Counted from the first letter of the stretch, positions 25,805-35,604 are shown. The stretch is 64,000 nucleotides of DNA from Parasalinivibrio latis (GCF_036825535.1 NZ_CP098812.1:1116001-1180000), one strand, 5' to 3'. The notes: a model not told the origin generated them from the sequence alone. Translations and numbers: made by a program.

Positions 25805-26272
25805 CTGGGCGGCAAAGATAACCACCAACCACTGCGGCATTGAAAGGGTAAGGAATTGCCAGACGACCTTGCCGCAGTCACCATAAGCTTCAAACATCCA
25901 TGGCGCCCACTTGTTTAACGGTGCCCATTCCGGGAAGCGTACAAAAAGGTCACAGGTAGCCCCAAACAGCACATTTGGATCCGGGAACTGGTAACTAACG
26001 TGCTCCATAGCCAGTTGCAGGCCACGAAATGCGCTGTAGCCCCATCCGGCAAAACCCAGCCAGCGGAAGACCACATTGCCCGGCGCCATCATCCCAACCA
26101 GTGCAGCAATACCCACTCCCATCATGGCGACGCGCTCATAGATACACATCACACATGGGGCCAACTTCATCACATGCTCAAAATAGAGCGCAGTCAGCTC
26201 AAAACCGACGATAGAGATAAACAACAAAAACCAAGCTGTTCGTTGAGTAGAAATTCGGTATAGGAAGCTCAT
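25736..26272 (-). CDS. dsbB: Disulfide bond formation protein DsbB
   Basis: Inner-membrane quinone reductase that reoxidises periplasmic DsbA. The 178-residue protein has four helices, the first-loop pair APCVMCIYER near residue 40 and the second-loop cysteines in LFGATCDLF and EAYGDCGKVVW; all four redox cysteines are present. The start at ATG 26272 (MSFLYRISTQRTAW) is preferred to the ORF's earlier ATG. It sits downstream of nhaB on the same strand, but a good terminator separates them. Its 3' end runs 69 bp into the nudix gene from the opposite side. Confidence 0.95.
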   Translation of the reverse strand: MSFLYRISTQRTAWFLLFISIVGFELTALYFEHVMKLAPCVMCIYERVAMMGVGIAALVGMMAPGNVVFRWLGFAGWGYSAFRGLQLAMEHVSYQFPDPNVLFGATCDLFVRFPEWAPLNKWAPWMFEAYGDCGKVVWQFLTLSMPQWLVVIFAAQLAVLAVVVVSQLFGKRERTLFK

Positions 26273-26290
26273 AGCGTCGCCGTTCAGGAA

Positions 26291-26327
26291 CAAAAAAGCA
26301 AAGTCCTGATACTACAGGACTTTGCTT
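26291..26327 (-). terminator. Terminator between nhaB and dsbB
   Basis: AAGCAAAGTCCTG (26296-26308) pairs perfectly with CAGGACTTTGCTT (26315-26327); minus-strand T run follows (26292-26297). Ends nhaB transcription just before dsbB. Confidence 0.88.
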
Positions 26328-26401
26328 ATGCACGTATAGTCTTAATTTTCCGGTATGGGAGCCGCTTTCAAGTCAGAAAATGAGGCTCCCTGAAAGGCTA
26401 T

Positions 26402-27988
26402 TTAGTGGCCTGCTGCCGCCGCAGCATCCTGGATCATATGTGCTGTCTCGCTGATCCATCCGGCGTGGATCATCCACTCAGTTGCCGGGGTGAGCAGAAG
26501 CTCAATTCCACCCAGGCCGACCAGTGCCAGTACGATTGTATATGGGAATGCCATAACGACCATACGACCATAGGACAGGCGAAGGAGCGGGGCCAGTGTT
26601 GAGGTCAGCAGGAACAGGAACGCAGCCTGGCCATTTGGCGTAGCAACCGACGGCAGGTTGGTACCGGTGTTGATAGCGACAGCCAGCAGGTCGAACTGTT
26701 CACGACTGATAGCACCTTCAAGGTAAGCGGCTTTAACTTCGTTGATATATACCGTGCCGACAAATACGTTGTCAGACACCATGGAAAGCAAGCCGTTTGC
26801 AATGTAGAACATGCTTAACTGGTCATGGCCTTCCATTGACAGTACCCATTGGATAACCGGGGCAAACAGCTGTTGGTCGATGATAACAGCGACGATAGAA
26901 AAGAATACCGCCAACAGGGCTGTAAACGGCAGGGCTTCCTCAAACGCTTTACCAATCTGGTGTTCGTCGATAACACCTGTAAAGGAGGTTGCCAGTACGA
27001 TTACTGACAGGCCAATCAGGCCAACAGCAGCAAGGTGAAGTGCCAGGCCGACAATAAGCCACACTGCAATCATGCCTTGTACAATCAGCTTGGCCACATC
27101 CAGATTAGTACGCTTGGCGCGCTCTGCACGGTCGTAGTCAACCAGAATGGCACGGACAGTATCCGGCAGTTTTGCGCCGTAACCGAACAGATGGAACTTT
27201 TCGACAAACATACAGGTTGCCAGGCCACAGAAGAGTACTGGGATGGTAACGGGTGCCATGCGTAGCAGGAACTCGCCGAACTGCCAGCCAGCCTGGTCAG
27301 CGATGATCAGGTTTTGGGGCTCACCCACCATCGTCATCACGCCACCAAGAGCGGTACCCACACCGGCATGCATCAACAGGCTGCGCAGGAACGCGCGGTA
27401 ATCTTCCAGATCCTGTCGGCTTGGTTCATGGACGGCATCGTCAGATGTATGGTCGTGTTTAGACTGGAAATCCTTGCCCGATGCCACCTTGTGGTAAATC
27501 GAGTAAAAGCCTACTGCAACGCTGATAACCACAGCGATAACGGTAAGGGCATCAAGGAAAGCAGACAGGAATGCTGCTGCGGAACAGAATGCAACAGAGA
27601 GTAAAACTTTGGAGCGTATACCCAGCAGTATCTTGGTAAAGATGAACAGCAAAAGCTGCTTCATAAAGTAGATACCAGCCACCATAAACACCAACAGCAG
27701 CAGAACTTCGATGTTGGCTACAAGCTCGTGTTTAACTTGATCAGCACTGGTCATGCCGATAGCTACAGCTTCTATTGCCAGCAAACCACCCGGTTGAAGG
27801 GGGTAACATTTCAGCGCCATTGCCAGGGTAAAGATAAATTCTGCTACCAGTACCCAACCGGCAATGAACGGGCTTACATGAAAAATGATGGGGTTAATGA
27901 TGAGGAACGCAATAATGAGGACTTTGTACCAATCTGGCGCTTTACCAAGAAAATTCTTGATAAAAGCATTCCCTAGCGTTGTTGCCAT
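26402..27988 (-). CDS. nhaB: Na+/H+ antiporter NhaB
   Basis: A 528-residue sodium/proton antiporter of the inner membrane. It opens MATTLGNAFIKNFLGKAPDWYK, the NhaB signature, and continues with PFIAGWVLVAEFIFTLAMALKCYPLQPGG, ALGGVMTMVGEPQNLIIADQAGW, and NTGTNLPSVATPNGQAAFLFLLTS. Length and features are as in E. coli and Vibrio NhaB. It is divergent from fadR, the arrangement also found in enteric bacteria and vibrios. It exports sodium at near-neutral pH in a marine lifestyle. Confidence 0.97.
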   Translation of the reverse strand: MATTLGNAFIKNFLGKAPDWYKVLIIAFLIINPIIFHVSPFIAGWVLVAEFIFTLAMALKCYPLQPGGLLAIEAVAIGMTSADQVKHELVANIEVLLLLVFMVAGIYFMKQLLLFIFTKILLGIRSKVLLSVAFCSAAAFLSAFLDALTVIAVVISVAVGFYSIYHKVASGKDFQSKHDHTSDDAVHEPSRQDLEDYRAFLRSLLMHAGVGTALGGVMTMVGEPQNLIIADQAGWQFGEFLLRMAPVTIPVLFCGLATCMFVEKFHLFGYGAKLPDTVRAILVDYDRAERAKRTNLDVAKLIVQGMIAVWLIVGLALHLAAVGLIGLSVIVLATSFTGVIDEHQIGKAFEEALPFTALLAVFFSIVAVIIDQQLFAPVIQWVLSMEGHDQLSMFYIANGLLSMVSDNVFVGTVYINEVKAAYLEGAISREQFDLLAVAINTGTNLPSVATPNGQAAFLFLLTSTLAPLLRLSYGRMVVMAFPYTIVLALVGLGGIELLLTPATEWMIHAGWISETAHMIQDAAAAAGH

Positions 27989-28468
27989 TATAGTTATCTC
28001 TATTTCAAATGATGGTCACGAAAACACATTGCATCGGCGCAAAAGGTGTCACACGAGCTGAAACTGTCGTTCGCGTTCTGTGGCGCATTATCACTGTTTT
28101 TGTATGTCAGTAAATGTTTTGTAGACAGTCAATTGCGAGAAATTTCCTGGGCCTTAGCAATCCCTTGGGCTTGCCCGACGCCAACTTTACATTGAGAAAC
28201 CAATCAGTCAAGTTTGCCTATCTCTATTAACGTTTTTAACGAATATTTCATCTTAAAACGGGAGGTACGTCAGGCGGCCTAATTATTACAGAATGTAACA
28301 GAATATTACAAGTTGCGTAGCACACCGTAAAAACGTGAGTTGGCTCGAATGTGAGAACGAATGTGGTAGGCCTGTCGATGCGTTGTAAAACGGAGTTTAA
28401 CGGTTCTGATCTGGGTGGTATGATGAGTTGCTATAAAACGACAAGAAGCAACGCGGATATAATAATAG
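27989..28468. promoter_or_regulatory. nhaB/fadR divergent intergenic region
   Basis: 480 bp with the promoters of both genes. A symmetrical element TTACAGAATGTAA lies at 28286-28298, and TAACAGAATATTACA follows directly, giving an overlapping direct and inverted repeat. I see no FadR-type operator here. No small ORF with clear support. Confidence 0.4.
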
Positions 28469-29320
28469 ATGGTGATTAAGGCAGATAGCCCGGCAACATT
28501 TGCTGAGAAGTATATCATTGAAAGTATTTGGAATAATCACTTTCCTAAAGGTTCTATTCTTCCTGCGGAACGTGAGCTCTCAGAACTGATTGGTGTAACA
28601 CGCACGACCCTGCGGGAAGTGCTTCAGCGTCTTGCTCGGGATGGCTGGTTAACAATCCAGCACGGTAAACCCACTCGGGTTAATGATTACATGCAGACCT
28701 CCGGCCTGAATATCCTTGATACCCTGGTAACGCTTCGCGGTCAGGATGTTCATGGTGTCCTGGAAGATCTGCTGTCCGCCCGTACAGATATCAGCGGCGT
28801 ATTCATGCGCTATGCAATTAAAGCGCAACCTGAAGCCTGTGCGGAACTGATTGAAAAGGTTATTGGCCGTTGTCAGGCTCTGATGGCTGCTGACAGTTTT
28901 CATGCGTTTGCTGACAGTGTGGAAGAGAAAGATGCACTGTACCAGGAAGCGAAGAAAATCGTTGAGGCTTTCGGCAAAACCGATGAAGCACTGTGTGAAC
29001 AGATTTGTCGCGCCCGTGCATTCAATTTCTACGACTACATGCTGTTCCAGGGCATGGCACACCTTTCCGGCAATAAAGTTTACGCCCTGACTATCAATGG
29101 TATGCGTAAGATTTATGGCCGTGTTGGCGGTTACTATTTCCTGGATAGCCGTGCCTGTGAAGCGGCAATGAAGTTTTATCACAACCTTCTGCAACTGACC
29201 AATGACAAGCTTCACCAGCAAGCGTCAGACTTGGTCAAGCAGTACGGACGTGAGTCTGGTGTACTGTGGTTCACCCATCGCGACCAGATTACCCAGCTGA
29301 TGGAGCAGGAAGAGGCCTGA
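28469..29320 (+). CDS. fadR: Fatty acid metabolism regulator FadR (long Vibrio type)
   Basis: GntR-family regulator that represses beta-oxidation and activates unsaturated fatty acid synthesis; long-chain acyl-CoA releases it from DNA. Residues 1-75 (MVIKADSPATFAEKYIIESI, ILPAERELSELIGVTRTTLR) are nearly those of E. coli FadR. At 283 residues it is longer than the 239 of E. coli because of about 44 extra residues in the ligand domain, around 140-185 (DSFHAFADSVEEKDALYQEA...). An insertion of this size is known in Vibrio FadR, where it alters ligand response. A likely target site is visible before fadH in this window. Confidence 0.97.
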   Translation: MVIKADSPATFAEKYIIESIWNNHFPKGSILPAERELSELIGVTRTTLREVLQRLARDGWLTIQHGKPTRVNDYMQTSGLNILDTLVTLRGQDVHGVLEDLLSARTDISGVFMRYAIKAQPEACAELIEKVIGRCQALMAADSFHAFADSVEEKDALYQEAKKIVEAFGKTDEALCEQICRARAFNFYDYMLFQGMAHLSGNKVYALTINGMRKIYGRVGGYYFLDSRACEAAMKFYHNLLQLTNDKLHQQASDLVKQYGRESGVLWFTHRDQITQLMEQEEA

Positions 29321-29344
29321 TTGCCTTTTTGGCTACGGACAGTA

Positions 29345-29370
29345 AAAAAGCCTGCAGATGCAGGCTTTTT
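29345..29370. terminator. Bidirectional terminator between fadR and ycgB
   Basis: AAAAAGCCTGC pairs with GCAGGCTTTTT over a tetraloop; T runs on both strands, convergent genes. Confidence 0.88.
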
Positions 29371-29400
29371 CGTTGCTGGTTGACTCTGGGATGCTGTAAG

Positions 29401-30939
29401 TCAGCTTCCACTAAGGATATCCTCATCAAACTTCTGTCTTTGGGGGCAGGTCATCAGGATTTTACCTTTACCATCGGGTTGTTCTTCCTCCAGTACCACT
29501 TCAAAGCCCCAGAGCCTGTATACGTGCTTAAGCACCTGATCAGCGGAGTCACCCAAAGGGATACGCTGATGGGGAACATATCTCAGGGTCAGTGATCGGT
29601 TACCCCGAAGGTCTACATCCCAGACCTGGATGTTTGGTTCGTGGTTGCTCAGGTTGTACTGGGCGGAGAGGCGCTCACGGATCTGACGGTAACCTTCTTC
29701 ATTGTGAATACTGGTCACCTCAATATAGTTATGCCTGTCATCATCCTGTATGGCGAAAAGCTTGAAGTCCCTCATCACTTTAGGTGACAGGAACTGGCTA
29801 ATAAAGCTCTCGTCCTTAAAGTTTTCCATCGCAAAATGGACAGTTTCAAGCCAGTCTGCACCAGCAATATCCGGGAACCAGTATTTGTCCTCTTCTGTCG
29901 GATCTTCGCAAATCCGGCGAATATCCTGAAACATTGCAAAGCCTAGGGCATACGGGTTGATTCCGCTGTAATACCGGCTGTTATAGGAAGGCTGTGCAAC
30001 CACATTGGTGTGACTGTGCAGGAACTCCATAATGAAACGGTCGGTTACCTTACCTTCGTCATACAGGTGATTGAGAATGGTATAGTGCCAAAACGTTGCC
30101 CACCCCTCATTCATAACCTGGGTCTGCTTCTGGGGATAGAAGTACTGGCTGACCTTACGGACAATCCTGATCACCTCGCGCTGCCAGGGTTCCAGCAACG
30201 GAGAGTGTTTCTCAAAGAAGTAGAGCAGGTTTTCCTGAGGTTCTTTCGGGAAGCGTTCCTTTTTAACCTCCATTTCTGCTTCTTTACGCGGAATGGTTCG
30301 CCACAATTCATTTATCTGGCTCTGAAGGTACTCCTCACGAGCTTTCTGGCGGGCACGTTCTTCCGCCATAGAAATTTTCTGAGGGCGTTTATATCTGTCC
30401 ACCCCGTAATTCATTAATGCGTGGCAAGAGTCGAGTAGGTTTTCCACCTCGTCAACGCCATATTTTTCTTCACATTCGGAGATATAGGTTTTGGCAAAAA
30501 GGAGGTAGTCGATAATGGAGCCGGCATCTGTCCAGCTCTTGAACATGTAATTGCCTTTGAAGAAAGAGTTGTGGCCATAACAGGCGTGTGCCATTACCAA
30601 TGCCTGCATGGTAATGGTATTTTCTTCCATCAGGTAGGCAATACAAGGGTCGGAGTTGATGACGATTTCATAGGCAAGGCCCATTTGCCCGTGCTTGTAA
30701 CCACGTTCGACTTCAATGAACTTTTTGCCAAAGGACCAGTGGTTGTAATTAATGGGCATCCCGATGCTTGAATAAGCATCCATCATCTGTTCTGACGTGA
30801 TGATCTCTATCTGGTTCGGGTAGGAATCCAGCCGGTAGAACTCAGCTACCCGCTTAATTTCCTGGTGATAGTCTTCAAGCAGGCCAAATGTCCAGTCCGG
30901 CCCGTCACTCAGTGGTTTGGTTTTCGTTTTTGTGGCCAT
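29401..30939 (-). CDS. ycgB: SpoVR family protein YcgB
   Basis: A 512-residue SpoVR-family protein, function still poorly defined; the family name comes from a Bacillus spore-cortex gene. Recognised by DWTFGLLEDYHQEIKRVAEFY, INYNHWSFGKKFIE, MAHACYGHNSFFKGNYMFK and QVMNEGWATFWHY, which are highly conserved. The ordered His and Glu residues in HACYGHN and NEGWATFWH hint at a metal site but none is proven. It is the third gene of the prkA-yeaH-ycgB block, 48 bp after yeaH, so the three are one operon linked to stress and stationary phase in enterobacteria. Confidence 0.94.
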   Translation of the reverse strand: MATKTKTKPLSDGPDWTFGLLEDYHQEIKRVAEFYRLDSYPNQIEIITSEQMMDAYSSIGMPINYNHWSFGKKFIEVERGYKHGQMGLAYEIVINSDPCIAYLMEENTITMQALVMAHACYGHNSFFKGNYMFKSWTDAGSIIDYLLFAKTYISECEEKYGVDEVENLLDSCHALMNYGVDRYKRPQKISMAEERARQKAREEYLQSQINELWRTIPRKEAEMEVKKERFPKEPQENLLYFFEKHSPLLEPWQREVIRIVRKVSQYFYPQKQTQVMNEGWATFWHYTILNHLYDEGKVTDRFIMEFLHSHTNVVAQPSYNSRYYSGINPYALGFAMFQDIRRICEDPTEEDKYWFPDIAGADWLETVHFAMENFKDESFISQFLSPKVMRDFKLFAIQDDDRHNYIEVTSIHNEEGYRQIRERLSAQYNLSNHEPNIQVWDVDLRGNRSLTLRYVPHQRIPLGDSADQVLKHVYRLWGFEVVLEEEQPDGKGKILMTCPQRQKFDEDILSGS

Positions 30940-30987
30940 ACGTTCCCCCCAAAAAAATCCCGATTGCCCGGAAAAGCAGGTGCCCGG

Positions 30988-32256
30988 TCAGGCAACCTGC
31001 TTCTTGAACAGCTCCCGGAAGACGGGATAAATATCTTCGACTGAACGAATGTTCTGCATTGCGAAATTATCGAATTCCTCAGCAAGGGCTTCGTATTCAC
31101 GCCACAGGGTCTGGTGTGCCCGGCGGGTAATTTCGATATACGCGTAATAGCGTGTGAGTGGCAAGATACGTTCCTGAAGCAACTCACGGCAACCCGGAGA
31201 GTCATCAGCCCAGTTATCCCCATCAGACGCTTGTGCGGCGTAAATATTCCACTCATTGGAAGGGTAGCGTTCCCTGACAATGTCATCCATCATCCGAAGC
31301 GCGCTGGATACGATGGTGCCCCCGGTTTCCTGTGAGTAGAAGAACTCGTGCTCGTCAACCTCCTTGGCTTGCGTATGGTGACGTATAAACACCACCTCAA
31401 CGTTTTTGTAGGTCCGGGTCAGGAACAGGTAAAGCAGGATATAAAAACGTTTAGCCATATCCTTGGTTGCCTGGTCCATCGAACCGGATACGTCCATCAG
31501 GCAGAACATCACGGCCTGGCTGCTTGGTTGAGGCCTGCGTTCGTAGTTTTTGTACCTGAGATCGAATGTATCTATAAATGGCACTGAGGAAATCTTGTCA
31601 CGCAGTGCCTGTATCTCCTCACTGACCCTTTTTTCCTCCAGCGGCCTTGCCGGCTCAGTGTTGCGAAGCTGTTCCAGTTCAGCTTCAAGCTCACGCAACT
31701 GTCTGCGCTTCCCGGCTGTCATAGCCGTGCGGCGGGCGAGGGAGTTTTGCAGTGACCGGACAATGGCAATATTGGCGGGTACACCATTTGCCGTGAAGCC
31801 GGCTCTGTGGGTCTTGTATTTGACCAGCTGTTTTTGCTGGTTCTGTTTCAGGTTTGGCAGTTCAAGATCTTCGAAAAGCAGATCGAGGTATTCATCCTTG
31901 GTGATGGTGAAAACGAAATCGTCCTGACCTTCACCATCCGGGCTTGCCTGCCCTTCACCGGCACCACCGCCCCCACCACCGGGTGGGCGTTCAATGCGGT
32001 CACCCGGCACAAATTGGTCGTTGCCGGGGTGGACAGCTTCACGCTGTCCACCTTTGCCTTGGTGAAAAATAGGTTCGCTTATATCCCGGGAGGGGATGGT
32101 AATACTCTCTCCGCTTTCGACGTCTGTAATCGACCGCTTGTTTACCGCATCGGCAATAGCTTCCTTGATTTGCCGCTGGTGGCGGCGCAAGAAACGCTGT
32201 CGATTTACTGTGCTCTTGTTTTTACCGTTGAGCCTGCGATCAATAAAGTGCGCCAT
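30988..32256 (-). CDS. yeaH: YeaH/YhbH family protein (DUF444)
   Basis: A 422-residue protein with a VWA-type metal-ion-dependent adhesion site: AVMFCLMDVSGSMDQATKDMAKRFY near residue 240 and later GGTIVSSALRMMDD. The N-terminus MAHFIDRRLNGKNKSTVNRQRFLRR is the conserved YeaH start. A glycine-rich linker (PPGGGGGGAGEGQAS) lies near residue 90. The start ATG 32256 follows GGAGGG. Its gene is between prkA and ycgB; YeaH is associated with the PrkA kinase in starvation signalling in E. coli, with the exact biochemistry open. Confidence 0.94.
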   Translation of the reverse strand: MAHFIDRRLNGKNKSTVNRQRFLRRHQRQIKEAIADAVNKRSITDVESGESITIPSRDISEPIFHQGKGGQREAVHPGNDQFVPGDRIERPPGGGGGGAGEGQASPDGEGQDDFVFTITKDEYLDLLFEDLELPNLKQNQQKQLVKYKTHRAGFTANGVPANIAIVRSLQNSLARRTAMTAGKRRQLRELEAELEQLRNTEPARPLEEKRVSEEIQALRDKISSVPFIDTFDLRYKNYERRPQPSSQAVMFCLMDVSGSMDQATKDMAKRFYILLYLFLTRTYKNVEVVFIRHHTQAKEVDEHEFFYSQETGGTIVSSALRMMDDIVRERYPSNEWNIYAAQASDGDNWADDSPGCRELLQERILPLTRYYAYIEITRRAHQTLWREYEALAEEFDNFAMQNIRSVEDIYPVFRELFKKQVA

Positions 32257-32294
32257 AAGCCCTCCCATTTACTGGTTATACGCCTGGCTGCTTT

Positions 32295-34229
32295 CTACGA
32301 GGACTTGCGAACCCGCAGGTACCACTCAGAAAGCAAACGCACTTGCTTGCGGGTGTAACCTTTCTCCATCATGCGGGCAACAAAGTCGTCGTGCTTCTTC
32401 TGCTCTTCCGTCGATGTCTTGGCATTAAAGGAAATGACCGGCAACAGCTCCTCTGTATTCGAGAACATTTTCTTCTCAATAACAGTGCGCAGTTTTTCGT
32501 AGCTGGTCCAGTTAGGGTTACGGCCTTCGTTGTTAGCACGGGCACGCAGTACGAAGTTCACGATTTCATTACGGAAATCCTTCGGATTGCTGATGCCGGC
32601 AGGCTTTTCAATTTTCTCCAGTTCAGCGTTAAGTGCAGAACGGTCGAACAACTGTCCGGTATCCGGGTCACGATATTCCTGATCCTGGATCCAGAAGTCA
32701 GCATAGGTGACATAGCGGTCAAAGATGTTCTGACCGTACTCAGAGTAGGACTCAAGATAGGCAGTCTGGATTTCCTTACCGATAAACTCGACATATTTCG
32801 GAATCAGGTAGCCTTTGAGGTTCTCAAGGTACTTCTCTGCAATCTCCGGTGGGAACTGCTCACGTTCGATTTGCTGCTCAAGAACGTAGAACAGGTGCAC
32901 AGGGTTTGCTGCCACTTCTGAATGGTCAAAGTTAAATACACGGGAAAGGATCTTAAATGCAAAACGGGTTGAGAGACCGTTCATGCCTTCATCCACACCG
33001 GCAAAGTCACGGTATTCCTGATAGGACTTGGCCTTAGGATCCGTATCTTTGAGTGTTTCGCCGTCATAGACACGCATTTTCGAGAACACACTGGAGTTCT
33101 CAGGCTCTTTCAGACGTGACAGGACGCTGAATCGGGCCAGGATATCCAAGGTGCTTGGAGAACATGGCGCGTCGGTCAATTCACTGCTCTGGAGCAGTTT
33201 CTCGTAGATCTTAATTTCTTCGGATACACGCAGGCAGTATGGCACCTTAACGATGTATACGCGGTCGAGGAATGCTTCATTGTTTTTGTTGTTACGGAAA
33301 GTCTGCCACTCGGACTCGTTGGAGTGCGCGAGAATGATTCCGTCATATGGCAACGCAGACAGGCCTTCAGTACCGTTGTAGTTTCCTTCCTGGGTTGCAG
33401 TCAACAGTGGGTGCAACACCTTAATAGGTGCTTTAAACATCTCCACGAACTCCATCAGGCCCTGGTTCGCTTTACACAGAGCGCCGGAGTAGCTGTACGC
33501 ATCAGGGTCATCCTGGGCGTAGTGCTCCAACTGACGGATATCGACTTTACCGACCAGGGATGAGATATCCTGGTTGTTTTCATCTCCGGGTTCGGTTTTG
33601 GCAATTGCAACCTGGTGCAAGACAGATGGCCTGACTTTTACCACTTTGAATTTGGTAATGTCACCGCCAAATTCCTGCAGGCGCTTGGCAGCCCATGGTG
33701 ACATGATGGTCTTGATGTAACGCTGTGGTACACCGTACTCCTTATCGAGGAGTTCACCATCTTCAACTGCGTCGAACAGACAGAATGGGTGGTCGTTAAC
33801 AGGGCTGCGTTCACCATTTGCACTGAGTACGTAAATAGGCACTTTCTGCATCAGGCTCTTGAGCTTTTCCGCCAGAGATGACTTACCACCACCGACTGGG
33901 CCAAGCAGGTAAAGGATTTGCTTTTTCTCTTCAAGACCCTGTGCGGCATGCTTAAGGTAGGAGACGATTTGTTCAATGGCGTCTTCCATGCCGTAGAAAT
34001 CTTCGAAGGTTTTGTAGCGGGCAATCACTCTGTTAGAGAACAGGCGGCTCAAGCGTGGGTCTAAGGAGGTGTCTATCATCTCCGGCTCACCGATGGCCAT
34101 CAAAAGGCGTTCGGCAGCGTTCGCATAGACACTGCGGTCTTCACGGCACAGATTTAGGAAATCCTGCAGTGTCAGTTCTTCGTCTTTGGCTTCCTCATAG
34201 CGCTGACGGTAGTGGTCAAAGATACTCAT
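32295..34229 (-). CDS. prkA: PrkA family serine protein kinase (YeaG)
   Basis: A 644-residue AAA+-like serine kinase. The Walker A is visible in LYLLGPVGGGKSSLAEKLKS near residue 100, and DILARFSVLSRLKEPENSS and the C-terminal kinase-like part (PKYVEFIGKEIQTAYLESYSEYGQNIFDRYV) match PrkA/YeaG. The start at 34229 (MSIFDHYRQRYEEAK) has GGGGGAAGAAG just before it; an ATG five codons earlier overlaps that site. In E. coli YeaG acts in nitrogen starvation and general stress. First gene of the three-gene operon. Confidence 0.95.
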   Translation of the reverse strand: MSIFDHYRQRYEEAKDEELTLQDFLNLCREDRSVYANAAERLLMAIGEPEMIDTSLDPRLSRLFSNRVIARYKTFEDFYGMEDAIEQIVSYLKHAAQGLEEKKQILYLLGPVGGGKSSLAEKLKSLMQKVPIYVLSANGERSPVNDHPFCLFDAVEDGELLDKEYGVPQRYIKTIMSPWAAKRLQEFGGDITKFKVVKVRPSVLHQVAIAKTEPGDENNQDISSLVGKVDIRQLEHYAQDDPDAYSYSGALCKANQGLMEFVEMFKAPIKVLHPLLTATQEGNYNGTEGLSALPYDGIILAHSNESEWQTFRNNKNNEAFLDRVYIVKVPYCLRVSEEIKIYEKLLQSSELTDAPCSPSTLDILARFSVLSRLKEPENSSVFSKMRVYDGETLKDTDPKAKSYQEYRDFAGVDEGMNGLSTRFAFKILSRVFNFDHSEVAANPVHLFYVLEQQIEREQFPPEIAEKYLENLKGYLIPKYVEFIGKEIQTAYLESYSEYGQNIFDRYVTYADFWIQDQEYRDPDTGQLFDRSALNAELEKIEKPAGISNPKDFRNEIVNFVLRARANNEGRNPNWTSYEKLRTVIEKKMFSNTEELLPVISFNAKTSTEEQKKHDDFVARMMEKGYTRKQVRLLSEWYLRVRKSS

Positions 34230-34645
34230 ACTTCTTCCCCCCAAATCAGATTGACTGACGATTTGTTGATTTCATCGCTGGATCTGTGTTTTAGCGCGCT
34301 TCCATTTAAGCCTAGACCCTAATCACTTAGTTCACACGATGAATTACTTGTTTTTTAACAATTTATGAAAAAACTCCGGTTGATGCTCAGGTCAATAAAA
34401 AGTGCTTTGGTTACTATCTTCCAGCGTGAAATATGGCGCAACCCCTGTGCTAGCCTGTGATAAATGCAGTATCGCGTAAGATATTCCTGATATGCACCTG
34501 ATAACAATACGTTAATGATTGTGACTATATCTGTGACAACGATCGTTAATTGAGAGGGAAAGTCGCCAATATGTATCAGGTGTCACATCGCTGAATGGCG
34601 GTTGAATGTAAGAGGGAGAAAAAGAGTGGAAGGAGTCATAGTTCT
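34230..34645. promoter_or_regulatory. prkA upstream region
   Basis: About 415 bp with no supported ORF. It must carry the prkA promoter. It contains the palindrome AACGATCGTT (34538-34547) and two TGTGAC repeats just before it. Which protein binds is not known. Confidence 0.35.
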
Positions 34646-34680
34646 AAAAGGCAGAAGTAGACTTTCTGCCTTTTTACTTT
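34646..34680. terminator. Terminator hairpin after yeaD, also good on the plus strand
   Basis: AAAAGGCAGAA (34646-34656) pairs with TTCTGCCTTTT (34664-34674). The plus strand continues TACTTTTTG; the minus strand ends TTTTAG. It probably ends yeaD on the minus strand, 52 bp after its stop, but the better T tract is on the plus strand, where no gene precedes it. Confidence 0.7.
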
Positions 34681-34725
34681 TTGTTTGAAAGCAACAACTT
34701 AATACGCGTCGATAAGCAACTGAGG

Positions 34726-35604
34726 TTACTGCGCTTTTACTGCAATGGTGGTTGAAAGCGTGTGGCTTTCACCAGGTTGCAGGGTGACGCCTTTACCGTG
34801 CTGGGTGGATTCGACACAAACCATGGTCAGGTATCCGTCATCGTCCATATCTCCCATACCCGCTGCACCGTCAGCCCAAGGGTTCCAGATAACCGCGCTA
34901 TTATGTCCCTGATTTGTGACAAGCAGATTGCGGCTATTCGGGGAATCCTTGATTGTGACAGTATTTTCAGGTGATGTGTACACTCGGTCCAGTGCTTCGG
35001 TGAATGCCAGTGATTCACCACCTTTAAAGGTCTCAGCGTTTTTGAGTCCGTCGATATAGTCTGGACCCATGCCTTCTATACGTATATCTCGCACGTCACC
35101 AACAGTGAAATATGAGTGAAGTGCGCCCGACATTGACCAGTTGTGGTCATCCGTATTGGTGGCAGTAAGTTTCACTTTCAGTTCTGAACTGATTTCAAAC
35201 GTAATTTTCAGATCAAAACGGTTTGGCCATATCGCGAGAGTCTCTTCTGTGTCGGTCAGGCCAAGTTCGACAATTACCCCATTTTCATTTTCACGGTGTT
35301 CAATCAGTGACCACATACTGGTGCGGGCGAAGCCGTGGGCTGGTGTTGCAACACGGCCAAACCAAGGCCAGCAAACCGGAATCCCACCGCGCAGGGCTTT
35401 ATTTGGGCTAAACTCTGCCTTTTCACTCAGCCAGATAACATCTTTCTCACCAGCTGGGCGGAACCATAACAGATGACCCCCATGAAGGGTAATGCCGGCT
35501 TCAGCACAAGGGTGGGTAACCTTAATGACCTGCATGCCTTCGTATTCGCAAATTGTTACGGCATCCGAAAGGGCATTGATGGTTTTAAGTTTCAGTAAGT
35601 CCAT
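34726..35604 (-). CDS. yeaD: Glucose-6-phosphate 1-epimerase (D-hexose-6-phosphate mutarotase) YeaD
   Basis: A 292-residue aldose-1-epimerase fold enzyme interconverting anomers of hexose 6-phosphates. YeaD features are GAITLHGGHLLWFRP-like sequence near residue 37 (here AGITLHGGHLLWFRPAGEKD), ALRGGIPVCWPWFGR near 70, HGFARTSMW, the histidine in ALHSYFTVGD near 160 and NPWADGAAGMGDM near 245. It lies 67 bp downstream of gapA, as in E. coli, but a terminator separates them, so partial readthrough is likely. The role is feeding glycolysis. Confidence 0.92.
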   Translation of the reverse strand: MDLLKLKTINALSDAVTICEYEGMQVIKVTHPCAEAGITLHGGHLLWFRPAGEKDVIWLSEKAEFSPNKALRGGIPVCWPWFGRVATPAHGFARTSMWSLIEHRENENGVIVELGLTDTEETLAIWPNRFDLKITFEISSELKVKLTATNTDDHNWSMSGALHSYFTVGDVRDIRIEGMGPDYIDGLKNAETFKGGESLAFTEALDRVYTSPENTVTIKDSPNSRNLLVTNQGHNSAVIWNPWADGAAGMGDMDDDGYLTMVCVESTQHGKGVTLQPGESHTLSTTIAVKAQ

